DNA from: Bordetella petrii
Lineage (GTDB): Bacteria; Pseudomonadota; Gammaproteobacteria; Burkholderiales; Burkholderiaceae_B
Direction of reading: 5' to 3'
Assembly: GCA_017745595.1 (NCBI GenBank)
Contig: WMBV01000004.1
Location: 186,001-250,000, forward strand
DNA: 64,000 bases
The notes under the pieces were generated by a model. It saw nothing but the letters and a program-made list of their open reading frames with translations, was not told where the DNA came from and did no database searches. Shown piece by piece: positions 8,783-17,860 of the stretch. Numbering within the stretch: position 1 is the stretch's first letter; every line of letters begins with the position of its first letter. The position numbers and the translations under genes are program-made.

Positions 8783-10504
8783 TCACGACGCCGCGGGCGT
8801 GTCCAGGCCGGCCGCCAGCTCCACCAGGGCCGCCAGCTCGGCGTTCAGGCCGTGCGGATCCCGTCCGCGCGCGCCGCGCGCCAGCGCTGCGATCCGGGCG
8901 GGCGTATAGCCGTCCAGGTATTTTCCGCCGCGCAGCCACTGTGCAAAGGCCGCGGCGGCCGCGGCGCGCCGCAGGTCGTCCGATCCGGCCGCCGGCGCGT
9001 CCACGCGCGCCACGGCCTGCGTGGCCAGCTGGCTGCCGGTGGCGCCGGGCAACTGGTAGCGCACCCGCACAAAGGCCAGCTCGCCGCCCGGCGCGCCGGC
9101 CGCGGCGGGCGGGCGGCCGTAGCGCAGCGGGTCCAGCCGGGCGCCGTCCGCGCCCACCGGCGTGATCTCGTACAAGGCCGTCACGTTGGCGCCCGCGCCG
9201 ATCTCGCCCGCATCGACGCGGTCGTTGTTGAAATCCTCGCGCGCCAGGGCGCGCTTCTCGTAGCCGATCAAGCGGTATTCGGCCACCGCGGCCGGGTTGA
9301 ATTCCACCTGTATCTTCACGTCGCGCGCGATGGTCAGCAGGGTCGAGGACATCTCCGCGGCCAGCACTTTGCGCGCTTCGCGCAGGCTGTCCAGGTAGTG
9401 ATAGCTGCCGTTGCCGGCATCGGCCAGCTGCATGGCCAGCGCGTCGTTGAAATTGCCGCCGCCCACGCCCAGGGTGGTCAGGGCGATGCCGCCCCGGCGC
9501 TGGCGGGCGATCCGGTCTTTCAGTGCCTGCAGGTCGGTGGCGCCCACATTGAAATCGCCGTCGCTGGCCAGCAGGATCCGGTTGACGCCGTTTTTCACGT
9601 AGCCCTTGGCCGCCTGCGCATAAGCCAGGTCCAGGCCGGCCCCGCCATTGGTCGACCCGGCGGCGCGCAGGCTGTCGATGGCGGCGTCGATGCGGGCCCG
9701 CTGGTCGCCCGGCGTCGAGTCCAGCGTCATCGATGCCTGCCCGGCGTAGGCGACGATGGCCACTCGGTCTTGCGGCCGCAATTGCGCCACCAGCTGCTTC
9801 AGCGCAGCCTTGATCAAAGGCAGCTTGTCACGGTCGGCCATCGAACCCGACGTGTCGACCAGGAAAACCAGGTTGGCCGCCGGCACGTCCCGAGGCGCCA
9901 CCCGGTAGCCCTGGATGCCGATCTTCAGCAATTGCCGCTGCGGATTCCACGGCGCGGCGGCCACTTCGGTGGCGATGTGGAAGGGCTGTGCGCGCGACGC
10001 GGGCGCCGCGTAGCCGTAGTCGAAATAATTGATGAATTCTTCCGCGCGCACCGCATCGGCCGGGGGCAGCCGGCCTTCATTGAGCAGGCGGCGCACGTTG
10101 GCGTACGAGCCGGTGTCGACGTCTACGCCGAAGGTCGAGACCGGCTGTTCCCGCGCGGCCACGACCGGGTTGTCGCGATAGCGCGCGTAGGTTTCGCGGT
10201 CTTCGGCGCTTGCCGGCGGATAGTAGTCGGCGGGCGCCCGTGGCGCGGCCACGCTGGCACGCTGCGCCATATAGCCCTGGGGCGCCGATTCGTGGCGCGC
10301 GGACGGCGCGGGCCGCGCCTGGGCCGGGGCCGCCCGGGCCGCGTCGTCTGCGTCGGCACTGTGCGCGGCGGGCAAGCCCGTCTGGGGCGCGGCCTGGCTA
10401 CCCGTGCCGGCGGGGCCGTCGTGCGGGGCGGGCGAGCACGCCGCCAGCAGCGCGGCGGCCAGGGTGGTGCAGATCAGGCGGGTTGAAGCATGGTGGGGAT
10501 TCAT
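8783..10504 (-). CDS. YfbK-like von Willebrand factor A lipoprotein
   Basis: 573-residue lipoprotein. The signal peptide ends LLAAC, with the lipidated Cys at 23. A Pro/Ala linker follows, then a YfbK-type N-terminal segment (TYARYRDNPVVAAREQPVSTFGVDVD). The VWA domain has an intact metal-ion site DTSGSMADRDK starting at D217. A DUF3520-like C-terminal domain begins near FNPAAVAEYRLIGYEKRAL. The ATG at 10504 was chosen because it places the signal peptide at the N-terminus; an upstream in-frame reading lacks one. It stands divergent from radA and upstream of the ECF sigma/anti-sigma pair. Its function is unknown; a surface adhesion or envelope-stress role is a guess from the VWA fold. Confidence 0.85.
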   Translation of the reverse strand: MNPHHASTRLICTTLAAALLAACSPAPHDGPAGTGSQAAPQTGLPAAHSADADDAARAAPAQARPAPSARHESAPQGYMAQRASVAAPRAPADYYPPASAEDRETYARYRDNPVVAAREQPVSTFGVDVDTGSYANVRRLLNEGRLPPADAVRAEEFINYFDYGYAAPASRAQPFHIATEVAAAPWNPQRQLLKIGIQGYRVAPRDVPAANLVFLVDTSGSMADRDKLPLIKAALKQLVAQLRPQDRVAIVAYAGQASMTLDSTPGDQRARIDAAIDSLRAAGSTNGGAGLDLAYAQAAKGYVKNGVNRILLASDGDFNVGATDLQALKDRIARQRRGGIALTTLGVGGGNFNDALAMQLADAGNGSYHYLDSLREARKVLAAEMSSTLLTIARDVKIQVEFNPAAVAEYRLIGYEKRALAREDFNNDRVDAGEIGAGANVTALYEITPVGADGARLDPLRYGRPPAAAGAPGGELAFVRVRYQLPGATGSQLATQAVARVDAPAAGSDDLRRAAAAAAFAQWLRGGKYLDGYTPARIAALARGARGRDPHGLNAELAALVELAAGLDTPAAS

Positions 10505-10658
10505 GTCGCGGGTCCTAGTCCGGGGATCGTGCTGGTTAAACGCGCCCGCGCCCGCCATGGGGTTGAGCGATGCGCCCGTTTTTGCAAGAAAACGTATCCG
10601 CGTCGCCGCCGCGCGCGCCCGCGCCGGGCCCTCCCGCCATTGCCGGTAAACTTGCGCC

Positions 10659-12020
10659 ATGGCCAAGCCCCGAACCGTCTATGTCTGCGCCGAATGCGGC
10701 GGCACCAGTCCCAAATGGCAGGGCAAATGCCCGCATTGCGCGGCCTGGAATACCCTGGAAGAAACCGTCGAATCCGGCAGTCCCGCCGCTGCCGCGCATC
10801 GTTATGCGCCGCTGGCCAATTCCAGCCCGGTGCGCAGCCTGGCCGATATCGAGGCCCGCGAAACTCCGCGCCAACCCACCGGCCTGGACGAGTTCGACCG
10901 CGTGCTGGGCGGCGGCCTGGTGGCGGGGGCGGTGGTTCTTATCGGCGGCGATCCGGGCATCGGCAAGTCCACGCTGTTGCTGCAGGCGCTGGCCACCATG
11001 TCGGCCCACAGCCGCGTGCTGTATGTCACCGGCGAAGAATCCGCCGAACAAGTGGCGCTGCGCGCGCGGCGCCTGGGCCTGCAAACCGGCAACGTCAATC
11101 TGCTGGCCGAGATCCGCCTGGAAGCCATCCAGGCGGCCGTGTCCGAACAGCAGCCGACGGTCGCGGTCATCGATTCCATCCAGACGCTGTACAGCGGCGA
11201 ACTCACCGCCGCGCCCGGCTCGGTCTCGCAAGTGCGCGAATGCGCCGCCCAGCTGACGCGCCTGGCCAAGCAAACCGGCATCGCCATCGTCATGATCGGC
11301 CACGTCACCAAAGACGGCGCCCTGGCCGGGCCGCGCGTGCTCGAGCACATCGTCGACACGGTGCTGTATTTCGAGGGCGACACCCATTCGTCGTTCCGCC
11401 TGGTGCGGGCCTTCAAGAACCGCTTCGGCGCCGTCAATGAACTGGGCGTGTTCGCCATGACCGACCGCGGCCTGCGCGGCGTGGCCAATCCGTCGGCGCT
11501 GTTCCTGTCCCAGCACGAACAGCAGGTGTCCGGTTCGTGCGTCATGGCCACGCAAGAAGGCACTCGGCCGCTGCTGGTCGAGATCCAGGCGCTGGTCGAC
11601 AGTTCGCACGCGCCCAATCCCAAGCGCCTGACGGTGGGCCTGGAAGGCAACCGCCTGGCCATGCTGCTGGCCGTGCTGCACCGGCACGCCGGCGTCTCCA
11701 CCTACGACCAGGACGTGTTCGTCAATGCCGTGGGCGGGGTGCGTATCACCGAGCCCGCGGCCGACTTGCCGGTATTGCTGGCCATCATGTCGTCGCTGCG
11801 CGACCGGCCGTTGCCGCGCGGGCTGATCGCCTTCGGCGAGGTCGGCCTGGCGGGCGAGATCCGGCCCGCGCCGCGCGGGCAAGAACGCCTGCGCGAAGCC
11901 GCCAAGCTGGGCTTCAGCGTGGCGCTGATCCCCAAGGCCAATGCCCCGCGTTCGCCCATCGAAGGCCTGGAAATCTGGGCGGTCGACCGGCTGGACGCCG
12001 CGCTGGACAAGCTGCGATGA
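10659..12020 (+). CDS. radA: DNA repair protein RadA
   Basis: 453-residue RecA-like branch-migration helicase that processes recombination intermediates. It has an N-terminal C4 zinc finger (C10, C13, C24, C27), a Walker A motif GGDPGIGKST, a Walker B segment VAVIDSIQTL, and the RadA-specific KNRFG motif in AFKNRFGAVNE. A C-terminal Lon-protease-like domain follows, including GLIAFGEVGLAGEIRP. Length is normal. The gene diverges from the VWA lipoprotein gene and is followed after 64 bp by the TauE/SafE permease gene. No SOS box was recognised upstream. Confidence 0.96.
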   Translation: MAKPRTVYVCAECGGTSPKWQGKCPHCAAWNTLEETVESGSPAAAAHRYAPLANSSPVRSLADIEARETPRQPTGLDEFDRVLGGGLVAGAVVLIGGDPGIGKSTLLLQALATMSAHSRVLYVTGEESAEQVALRARRLGLQTGNVNLLAEIRLEAIQAAVSEQQPTVAVIDSIQTLYSGELTAAPGSVSQVRECAAQLTRLAKQTGIAIVMIGHVTKDGALAGPRVLEHIVDTVLYFEGDTHSSFRLVRAFKNRFGAVNELGVFAMTDRGLRGVANPSALFLSQHEQQVSGSCVMATQEGTRPLLVEIQALVDSSHAPNPKRLTVGLEGNRLAMLLAVLHRHAGVSTYDQDVFVNAVGGVRITEPAADLPVLLAIMSSLRDRPLPRGLIAFGEVGLAGEIRPAPRGQERLREAAKLGFSVALIPKANAPRSPIEGLEIWAVDRLDAALDKLR

Positions 12021-12084
12021 GCGGCGCCGCACATCCGCCGGCGCCCGTCATCCCCACTATGAACCCCACCCCAAAGGACCAGGC

Positions 12085-12867
12085 ATGAGCCTGTGGATCG
12101 TCACGGGCATCTGCCTGGCTTGCGGCGCGCTGATCGGCTTTCTGGGCGGCGTGCTCGGTATCGGCGGCGGCATGATCGCCATTCCGGCGCTGGTGCTGCT
12201 GATGGACATGTCGCAGCAAATGGCGCAGGGCACCGCGCTGATCATGGTGCTGCCCACCATCGTCATGGCCGTGCGCAAATACAACCAGCAGGTCCGCATC
12301 GACCGGCCGGTGGCGCTGGCGGGGGCCGCGGGGGCGGTGCTGTTCACCTGGGTGGGGGCGCAATTGGCGCTGGGCATTTCGTCGCATACCCTGCGCCTGA
12401 GCTTCGCGGTGTTCTTGTTTTTCGTGGCCGTTTTTTATGTGTACCGCATCCTGCGCCAGCCTCGCGGCGCGGCGGCGGGGCGGACGGCCGCCGCGCGCCC
12501 CGCGCCGGCGTTCACGCGTGCGCGCGCGGCCATGCTGGGCGTGGCCTGCGGCACGCTCGGCGGGTTTTTTGGCGTGGGGGGAGCCGTGATGGCGGTGCCC
12601 ATCCTGACGGCGGTGTTCCGGCTGCCCCAGACCTCGGCCCAGGCGCTGGCCCTGACCATGGTCATTCCGGGTTCGACCATCGCGCTGGTGACCTACAGCT
12701 GGGCAGGCCAGGCCGACTGGTGGATCGGCCTGCCGCTGGCGGCGGGCAGCCTGCTGTTCGTGCCGGTGGGCGTGCGCCTGGCCTACCGTCTGCCCGAACG
12801 CAAGCTGCGCGCGTGCTTCGCCGCCATGCTGTTCGCCACCGTGATGCTGCTGATATTCGAAGCCTGA
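12085..12867 (+). CDS. TauE/SafE family permease
   Basis: 260-residue integral membrane protein with about eight hydrophobic segments in two homologous halves. The half-repeat signature appears as GGVLGIGGGMIAIPALVLL near the N-terminus and again as GGFFGVGGAVMAVPILTAV in the second half. Family members export sulfite, sulfoacetate or other organosulfur anions, or act as uncharacterised permeases; no sulfur-metabolism gene is adjacent, so the substrate stays open. The ATG at 12085 follows AAGGACCAGGC, a fair ribosome-binding site. A copy of the intergenic hairpin repeat begins 15 bp after the stop. Confidence 0.87.
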   Translation: MSLWIVTGICLACGALIGFLGGVLGIGGGMIAIPALVLLMDMSQQMAQGTALIMVLPTIVMAVRKYNQQVRIDRPVALAGAAGAVLFTWVGAQLALGISSHTLRLSFAVFLFFVAVFYVYRILRQPRGAAAGRTAAARPAPAFTRARAAMLGVACGTLGGFFGVGGAVMAVPILTAVFRLPQTSAQALALTMVIPGSTIALVTYSWAGQADWWIGLPLAAGSLLFVPVGVRLAYRLPERKLRACFAAMLFATVMLLIFEA

Positions 12868-12882
12868 TACCGTGGCCGCGCC

Positions 12883-12944
12883 AGGTGTCCGGCTCGCAGA
12901 TGACCAGGTGTCTGACTCCCGAAGGGTGTCAGACACCGCCACGG
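12883..12944. repeat. Intergenic hairpin repeat, locus 2
   Basis: One full hairpin unit (12906-12937, AGGTGTCTGAC arm, CCC-GAA-GGG centre, GTCAGACACC arm) preceded by a half copy starting AGGTGTCCGGC at 12883. The element is enclosed by an outer inverted repeat, CCGTGGC (12870-12876) and GCCACGG (12938-12944). It sits directly 3' of the TauE/SafE gene. Unlike the other three loci, the next gene is on the same strand. Confidence 0.82.
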
Positions 12945-13066
12945 CCGGATACCCAGTCATGACCGTCCGTTAGCGCAGGCAAAACTTTACGGTGCGGCTG
13001 AACCTTATCCGGCGCGGGCTTTCCAATAAAACCGGGCAGCCCGCCCGGGTTGTTTCAGGAGCTCCC

Positions 13067-13312
13067 ATGACCACACCCGCCCGTATCGCCGCCTTTCTTT
13101 CCACGTCGGCACTGTGCCTGGGCCTGGCCAGCGGCCCGGCTTACGCCGAACAGCGCGACGCCGATGGCCAGCGCGAAGCCCGCACCCTGACGCGCGACCG
13201 CGACGCCGCCCGCGGTACCGGCATCGACGCGGCCGCCGACGCCGCCACGGCAACGGCCGGGCCGGCGCAAGCGCGCGTGGCGCAAGCCGATCAGCGTACG
13301 CGCGAGCGGTAG
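13067..13312 (+). CDS. Small exported hypothetical protein
   Basis: 81 residues, not recognised. The ATG at 13067 is preceded by a clear ribosome-binding site (CAGGAGCTCCC). A signal peptide covers about the first 27 residues and ends GPAYA, before EQRDADGQ. The mature part of roughly 54 residues is rich in Arg, Asp, Ala, Gln and Thr with no Cys and is probably unstructured. The last 22 bases overlap the 3' end of the convergent MATE gene. It is supported mainly by the signal peptide and ribosome-binding site, so it may be a genuine small periplasmic protein, but conservation is untested. Confidence 0.55.
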   Translation: MTTPARIAAFLSTSALCLGLASGPAYAEQRDADGQREARTLTRDRDAARGTGIDAAADAATATAGPAQARVAQADQRTRER

Positions 13313-14700
13313 TCGCGCACGATCTTCCAATACCAGGCGTGCAGCAGCACGGTCGACAGCGCCAGGCCCGTCATGGCCATCAGCCACATGGTGCCCGCGC
13401 CCACGGGCGAGTCGGGGATCACCAGCAGGCGCAGCCAGTCCAGCCCGCCGCGCCCGGGGCCGAAGCCCAGCCACCAGCCGCCCAGCAGGCCGACGCCGGC
13501 CAGCGCCACGATCTGCAGCAGCAGCGGCACCACGGCTACCTTGTAGGCGCGCAGCACGTACGAATTGATGCATTGCATCGAATCGCACAAGTGAAAAAGC
13601 GGGATCATGGCCAATAGCCCGCCGGCCACCGCGGCGACCTGCGCGTTGTCGGTGTAGGCCGCCAGGATCAGTTCGCGGCCGGCCAGCAGGCCTACCGCCG
13701 TCAGCAGCGCGCCCAGCAGGCCCAATGCCATGCCCGCCAGGCCGGTGCGATGCGCCACGGCCCCCTGGCCGGCGCCGATGGCCTGCGCGGTCAGCGAGGC
13801 CGTGGCCACGCCCAGCGCCATCGGCATCATGTAGCACAGGGCGGCCAGGTTCGACATGATCTGATGGCCGCCGCTGACGTAGGTGCCTTCGCGCGCCACC
13901 AGCAAGGCCATGAAGGTGAAGGCCGATACTTCCACCAGGTACGAGCCGCCCATCGGCACGCCCAGGCGCAGCAGTTCTTTCTGCGCCGGCCAGGAAGGGC
14001 GGCCCAGCATCAGGCCGAAGCGGCGGAAGTAGCGGTCGTGCGTAATGAACCACAGCCCCGCCGACAGGCTCAGCCACGATACGATGGCGGTGGCCAGGCC
14101 GGCGCCGGTCGCTCCCAGCGCGGGCAGGCCCAGGTGGCCGTAGATCAGCAGCCAATTGAAAAACGCCTTCAGGCCCACGGCGGCCAGATTGATGGTCATC
14201 ACCACCTTGGGGCGCGACACGGCGGTGCCCAGCGCGTAAATGGTGCGAAACACCAGCGCGGCCGGCAGCGCCAGCGCCAGGGCCCGCAAGTAGCCCGCGA
14301 CTCGCTCGCGCACTTCCGGCGCGACATCGCCCGACAGCGACAGCCAGACATCCGGAAACAGCATCAGCACGGCGCCCAGCACGGCCAGGCCCAGCGCCAG
14401 CCAGACGCCCTGGCCCCAGGTGCGTCCGACCTCGGCCAGGCGGCCGCCGCCGAAATGCTGGGCCAGGATGGGGATCAGTGCATGCACCACGCCCATCAGC
14501 CCCACGAAAATCGTGATGTAGACGGACATGGACAGCGACATCGCCGCCAGGTCGGCCGCGCTGGCATGGCCGGTCATGGCGGTGTCGAGCACGCCGAACG
14601 CGATGCCGGCCCACTGGCTGATGAGTACCGGCCAGGCCTGGCGGACGATGCCCAGCATCGCGGCGCCGAAGCCGCGGGCGGGCGAGGCGGGCGGCGTCAT
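13291..14700 (-). CDS. MATE family efflux transporter
   Basis: 469-residue protein with about 12 hydrophobic helices and the two-bundle layout of MATE cation/drug antiporters (NorM-like). The first helix carries WPVLISQWAGIAFGVLDTAMTGH, the usual conserved start, and the second bundle has MALGVATASLTAQAIGAGQG. Likely function is Na+- or H+-driven export of cationic compounds; the substrate is unknown. The start at 14700 (MTPPASPARG) overlaps the stop of the upstream membrane glycosyltransferase gene (ATGA), so the two are cotranscribed and perhaps coupled. The 3' end overlaps the small secreted protein gene. Confidence 0.88.
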   Translation of the reverse strand: MTPPASPARGFGAAMLGIVRQAWPVLISQWAGIAFGVLDTAMTGHASAADLAAMSLSMSVYITIFVGLMGVVHALIPILAQHFGGGRLAEVGRTWGQGVWLALGLAVLGAVLMLFPDVWLSLSGDVAPEVRERVAGYLRALALALPAALVFRTIYALGTAVSRPKVVMTINLAAVGLKAFFNWLLIYGHLGLPALGATGAGLATAIVSWLSLSAGLWFITHDRYFRRFGLMLGRPSWPAQKELLRLGVPMGGSYLVEVSAFTFMALLVAREGTYVSGGHQIMSNLAALCYMMPMALGVATASLTAQAIGAGQGAVAHRTGLAGMALGLLGALLTAVGLLAGRELILAAYTDNAQVAAVAGGLLAMIPLFHLCDSMQCINSYVLRAYKVAVVPLLLQIVALAGVGLLGGWWLGFGPGRGGLDWLRLLVIPDSPVGAGTMWLMAMTGLALSTVLLHAWYWKIVRDYRSRVR

Positions 14701-16388
14701 TGCGCGGGCGCGACGCGCAAGAGCCGGAATATTTCGTGCCGGTCGGCGCGGCGGCCGCCGCGCCACAGCTCTTGGGCTCCGTCGCTATAGGCGGCTTCGC
14801 CGTCGCGCAGGCGCTCGCGGGTGGTCTGCTGCAATACCAGCGGGCACTTCGAGTCGTAGCTGAGCGTAAGATTGTCGAAGATCAGCAGCGACGCGCGCTG
14901 GCCGCTGCCCACGCTCAGGCCGCGCACGCATTCGCCGGGCTGCTGGTAGCGCGCGAGCGCCGCCGCCAGTTCGCCCGACATCTCGCGATAGCTGCGGGCG
15001 TAGTCGACGGCGGGCTGCCACAGCAGCACCAGCAGAATCCACGTGGCCGCCAGGCCGCTGGCCGACAGCACGGTGCCGCGCCACAGCGCGGCCGGATGCG
15101 AGCGCAGCCGCCAGGCCACCAGCACTACCCAGGCGCCCGTCACCGCCATCGCCAGGGCGAAGGCCAGCCAGGAAATCGTCGGTTCGTACCCGGCGGTCTG
15201 GCGGGCGATGTTGCGCGAGATCTGCGCCGGCCAGCCGAAGTGCAGCGCCACCCAGCCCAGCCACGCCGTGGCGACGGTCAGCGAAAAACACATCACCGCG
15301 AACCAGTCCAGCGTATTGACCACGCCGCGCCGCAGGGTGGGCAGGGAAAACGCCGCCAGAATCGAGCAGGGCACCGCCAGCAGGATGAATTCGGAGTCGG
15401 TGGGTTCTTGAAGAAAGAACAATTGCAGGGCGGAAAAGGCGAGCAGCGCCAGCGGCAGCCAGATGTGCGGCGCGTAAAGCCAGTCGCGCCAGCGCCACAC
15501 GGCCAGCAGGGCCAGCGGCCAGGTGGGCCACAGGTACCACGGCAGGTCGCGCAGCGTGCGGCCCGTGTCGGGCAGGCTGGGCCAGTCGAACGACGCCGCG
15601 TTCCAGGTCTTCCAGTTGCTGATCCAGTAATCGCTGCCCCGCGAGGCGGGTATCCACCATGCCAGCATCAGCACGGCCGCCACCCCCGCGGCCAGCAGCA
15701 GCCAGCGCCGCCGGGCCCACAGGGCGCTGCGCGGATGGAACGCCAGCGCCGTTCCCAGCATCACGGGCAGCGCGCCGACCCAGCCGCGCGTCAGAAAGCA
15801 GGCCGCCAGGGCGAAGCCCAGGGTGACTGCGCCGGAGGCGGGGCGGTCGAGCGTGCGCGCCAGGGAATAAAACGCCAGGGCCTGCCAGGCCATGATGGCC
15901 GGCACCACCGAGGTTTCGTGCATGCGCTGCAGAATTCCCACCGTGGCCAGCAGCAGCAGCAGGGCGGCGTCGGCCAGCATGCGCCCGTAGTCGCGGGCCG
16001 CCGGCTCGCCGCCGAAAGGCAGGGCCAGCGGCTGGGCCTCGGTGCGCCGGCCCAGCAGGTACGTGCCGTACCAGACGCTGCCGGTGGCGATGCCGAACCA
16101 CAGCAGGTTGGGCAGGCGCCCGGCCGGGATGTCGCCGATCAGCGGCCCGAACAGCCACATGCATATGGCGCCGGCCCAGGTGATCAGCGGGCCTTCTTCG
16201 GCGAATGCCAGCTGTCCCACCTGCGGTAGCAGCCAGGTCGTGCCGCCTTCGCGTACGGCGGTGATCATGGTGGCCAGGCCGACGGCGTCGTCGGTCTTCC
16301 AGGGGTCGCGCATGAACAGGCCGGCCAGAATATAGGCCAGCGACAGCCCCAGCAGCACCAGACGGGGCAATTTGGGGGTGGCCGACAT
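14697..16388 (-). CDS. ArnT-like membrane glycosyltransferase (GT39/PMT type)
   Basis: 563-residue protein with about 11-13 hydrophobic helices. The N-terminal loop YILAGLFMRDPWKTDDAVG carries an acidic pair (DD) after the first helix, the position of the catalytic Asp in polyprenyl-phosphate sugar transferases of the ArnT/PMT fold. HETSVVPAIMAWQALAFYSLAR and ACFLTRGWVGALPVMLG resemble the helical core of that fold. The soluble C-terminal domain ends before a four-base overlap with the MATE gene. It probably transfers a sugar from a lipid carrier to an envelope acceptor. Whether lipid A or a protein is the acceptor cannot be told. The start at 16388 follows a terminator for rpmE2. Confidence 0.72.
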   Translation of the reverse strand: MSATPKLPRLVLLGLSLAYILAGLFMRDPWKTDDAVGLATMITAVREGGTTWLLPQVGQLAFAEEGPLITWAGAICMWLFGPLIGDIPAGRLPNLLWFGIATGSVWYGTYLLGRRTEAQPLALPFGGEPAARDYGRMLADAALLLLLATVGILQRMHETSVVPAIMAWQALAFYSLARTLDRPASGAVTLGFALAACFLTRGWVGALPVMLGTALAFHPRSALWARRRWLLLAAGVAAVLMLAWWIPASRGSDYWISNWKTWNAASFDWPSLPDTGRTLRDLPWYLWPTWPLALLAVWRWRDWLYAPHIWLPLALLAFSALQLFFLQEPTDSEFILLAVPCSILAAFSLPTLRRGVVNTLDWFAVMCFSLTVATAWLGWVALHFGWPAQISRNIARQTAGYEPTISWLAFALAMAVTGAWVVLVAWRLRSHPAALWRGTVLSASGLAATWILLVLLWQPAVDYARSYREMSGELAAALARYQQPGECVRGLSVGSGQRASLLIFDNLTLSYDSKCPLVLQQTTRERLRDGEAAYSDGAQELWRGGRRADRHEIFRLLRVAPAQ

Positions 16389-16494
16389 GGTCAGTCGGGC
16401 CGGGGTTGAGCGCGTTATAGGAGACACGGGGCTAATGTAACCGAGCGGCTCGGGCCCGGGGGCCCAGAAACGGGGATGGATGGGGTCGGCGTGG

Positions 16495-16524
16495 AAAAAA
16501 AAGCAGCCCGAAGGCTGCTTTTTT
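16495..16524 (-). terminator. Intrinsic terminator after rpmE2
   Basis: Stem AAGCAGCC/GGCTGCTT with a four-base CGAA loop, flanked by an A-run on the left and a T-run on the right. Read on the minus strand it ends in a long U-run, 24 bases past the rpmE2 stop. The symmetrical tails make it potentially bidirectional. Confidence 0.88.
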
Positions 16525-16548
16525 GCCGCGCCCTTGCGAGGTGCAAGT

Positions 16549-16815
16549 TTACGACGCCGACTTGACGGTGCCGGCCGTACGGGCGAAGCGGGCGCGGAAT
16601 TTTTCGACGCGGCCGGTTTCGACGATGCGGGTTTGCGCACCGGTATAGAAGGGGTGCGATTCGGACGTGACGTCGCACTTGAACAGCGGGTAGGTCTTGC
16701 CGTCGAGTTCGACGGTTTCGCGAGTGTTGATGGTGGAGCGCGTCACGAACTTGTTGCCCGTTTGCACGTCCATGAACACCACTTCGCGGTATTCGGGGTG
16801 TATGCCTTCTTTCAT
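16549..16815 (-). CDS. rpmE2: 50S ribosomal protein L31, type B
   Basis: 88-residue ribosomal protein bL31 of the long, zinc-free (type B) form. It begins [17 protein letters not shown] and contains [11 protein letters not shown], followed by [16 protein letters not shown]. The zinc-binding CxxC pair of type A L31 is absent; only one Cys is present. In bacteria with both forms, type B replaces type A under zinc limitation and is often Zur-regulated. In the 134 bp upstream no AT-rich Zur palindrome is visible, so this may be the only L31 and constitutive. A strong terminator follows. Confidence 0.95.
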   Translation of the reverse strand: MKEGIHPEYREVVFMDVQTGNKFVTRSTINTRETVELDGKTYPLFKCDVTSESHPFYTGAQTRIVETGRVEKFRARFARTAGTVKSAS

Positions 16816-16949
16816 GATGAATTCCGGTTCTTCCGGTCTGGCCGGTGGTTTGCGGGTCGCCAGCCGAACGGATTTGCCTTGCGGCACTCCCGACAGCCAC
16901 GTATCCAGGAAGTAACCCCACATTCTAGCATGGATCGCGGGCGCCCGCG

Positions 16950-17798
16950 TTACAGATCGGTGCGCAGCGCCCAGATCTCGGGAAACAGCACCACGTCGAG
17001 CATCTTGCGCAAATAGGCCACGCCGGACGTGCCGCCGGTGCCGCGCTTGAAGCCGATGATGCGTTCCACGGTCGTTACATGCCGGAAGCGCCACAGGCGG
17101 AAGGCGTCTTCCAAGTCGGTGAGCTTTTCGCCCAATTGGTACAGGTCCCAGTAGCGCTCGGGCTGGCGGTACACGGCCAGCCACGCCGCCTCGACGGCCG
17201 GGTCGGCCTGGTAGGGGCGGGTCCAGTCGCGCTCCAGGTGGCTGGCCGGCACGTCCAGGCCGTTGCGCGCCAGCAGCCGCAGCGATTCATCGTAAAGCGA
17301 CGGTGCCCGGAACGCCGCCTGCACCGTTTCGAGCAGGTCGGCGCGGTGCGCGTGCGGCTTCAGCATGGCGGCATTCTTGTTGCCCAGCAGGAACTCGATC
17401 TGCCGGTACTGGTAGCTCTGGAAGCCGCTGGAATGCGCCAGGTACGGGCGCAGCGCCGAGTATTCGGGCGGGGTCATGGTGGCCAGCACGTCCCAGGCAT
17501 GCACCAGCTGTTCCATGATCTTGCTGACGCGCGCCAGCATCTTGAAGGCCGGCGGCAGGCGGTCCTGGGCCACGTTGGCGATGGCCGCGCGCAATTCGTG
17601 CAGCATCAGCTTCATCCACAGTTCGCTGGTCTGGTGCTGCACGATGAACAGCATCTCGTTGTGTTCCGGCGATAGCGGATGCTGGGCGCCCAGCAGCTCA
17701 TCCAGGTGCAGGTAATCGCCATAGGTCATGTCCCGGGCGTAGTCGAGCTGCGCCTTTTCGTCGCGGACAATGTCTTCGGGTCGTTCAGAGGTATTCAT
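16950..17798 (-). CDS. kynA: Tryptophan 2,3-dioxygenase
   Basis: 282-residue haem enzyme that oxidises L-tryptophan to N-formylkynurenine. Family features are [18 protein letters not shown], the [19 protein letters not shown] segment, [19 protein letters not shown] and, near the end, [16 protein letters not shown], which contacts the amino group of tryptophan. The start at 17798 (MNTSERPED) gives the usual length; the longer open frame is just the upstream shadow of kynB. It lies 62 bp after kynB on the same strand, forming a kynBA operon. Kynureninase (kynU) is not in the window. Confidence 0.95.
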   Translation of the reverse strand: MNTSERPEDIVRDEKAQLDYARDMTYGDYLHLDELLGAQHPLSPEHNEMLFIVQHQTSELWMKLMLHELRAAIANVAQDRLPPAFKMLARVSKIMEQLVHAWDVLATMTPPEYSALRPYLAHSSGFQSYQYRQIEFLLGNKNAAMLKPHAHRADLLETVQAAFRAPSLYDESLRLLARNGLDVPASHLERDWTRPYQADPAVEAAWLAVYRQPERYWDLYQLGEKLTDLEDAFRLWRFRHVTTVERIIGFKRGTGGTSGVAYLRKMLDVVLFPEIWALRTDL

Positions 17799-17860
17799 CG
17801 ACGTTCTAGCCTGAGGGCGGGCGCGGCCGCTGCGGCGGCCGCCGGCCCGCAATGGACGGA

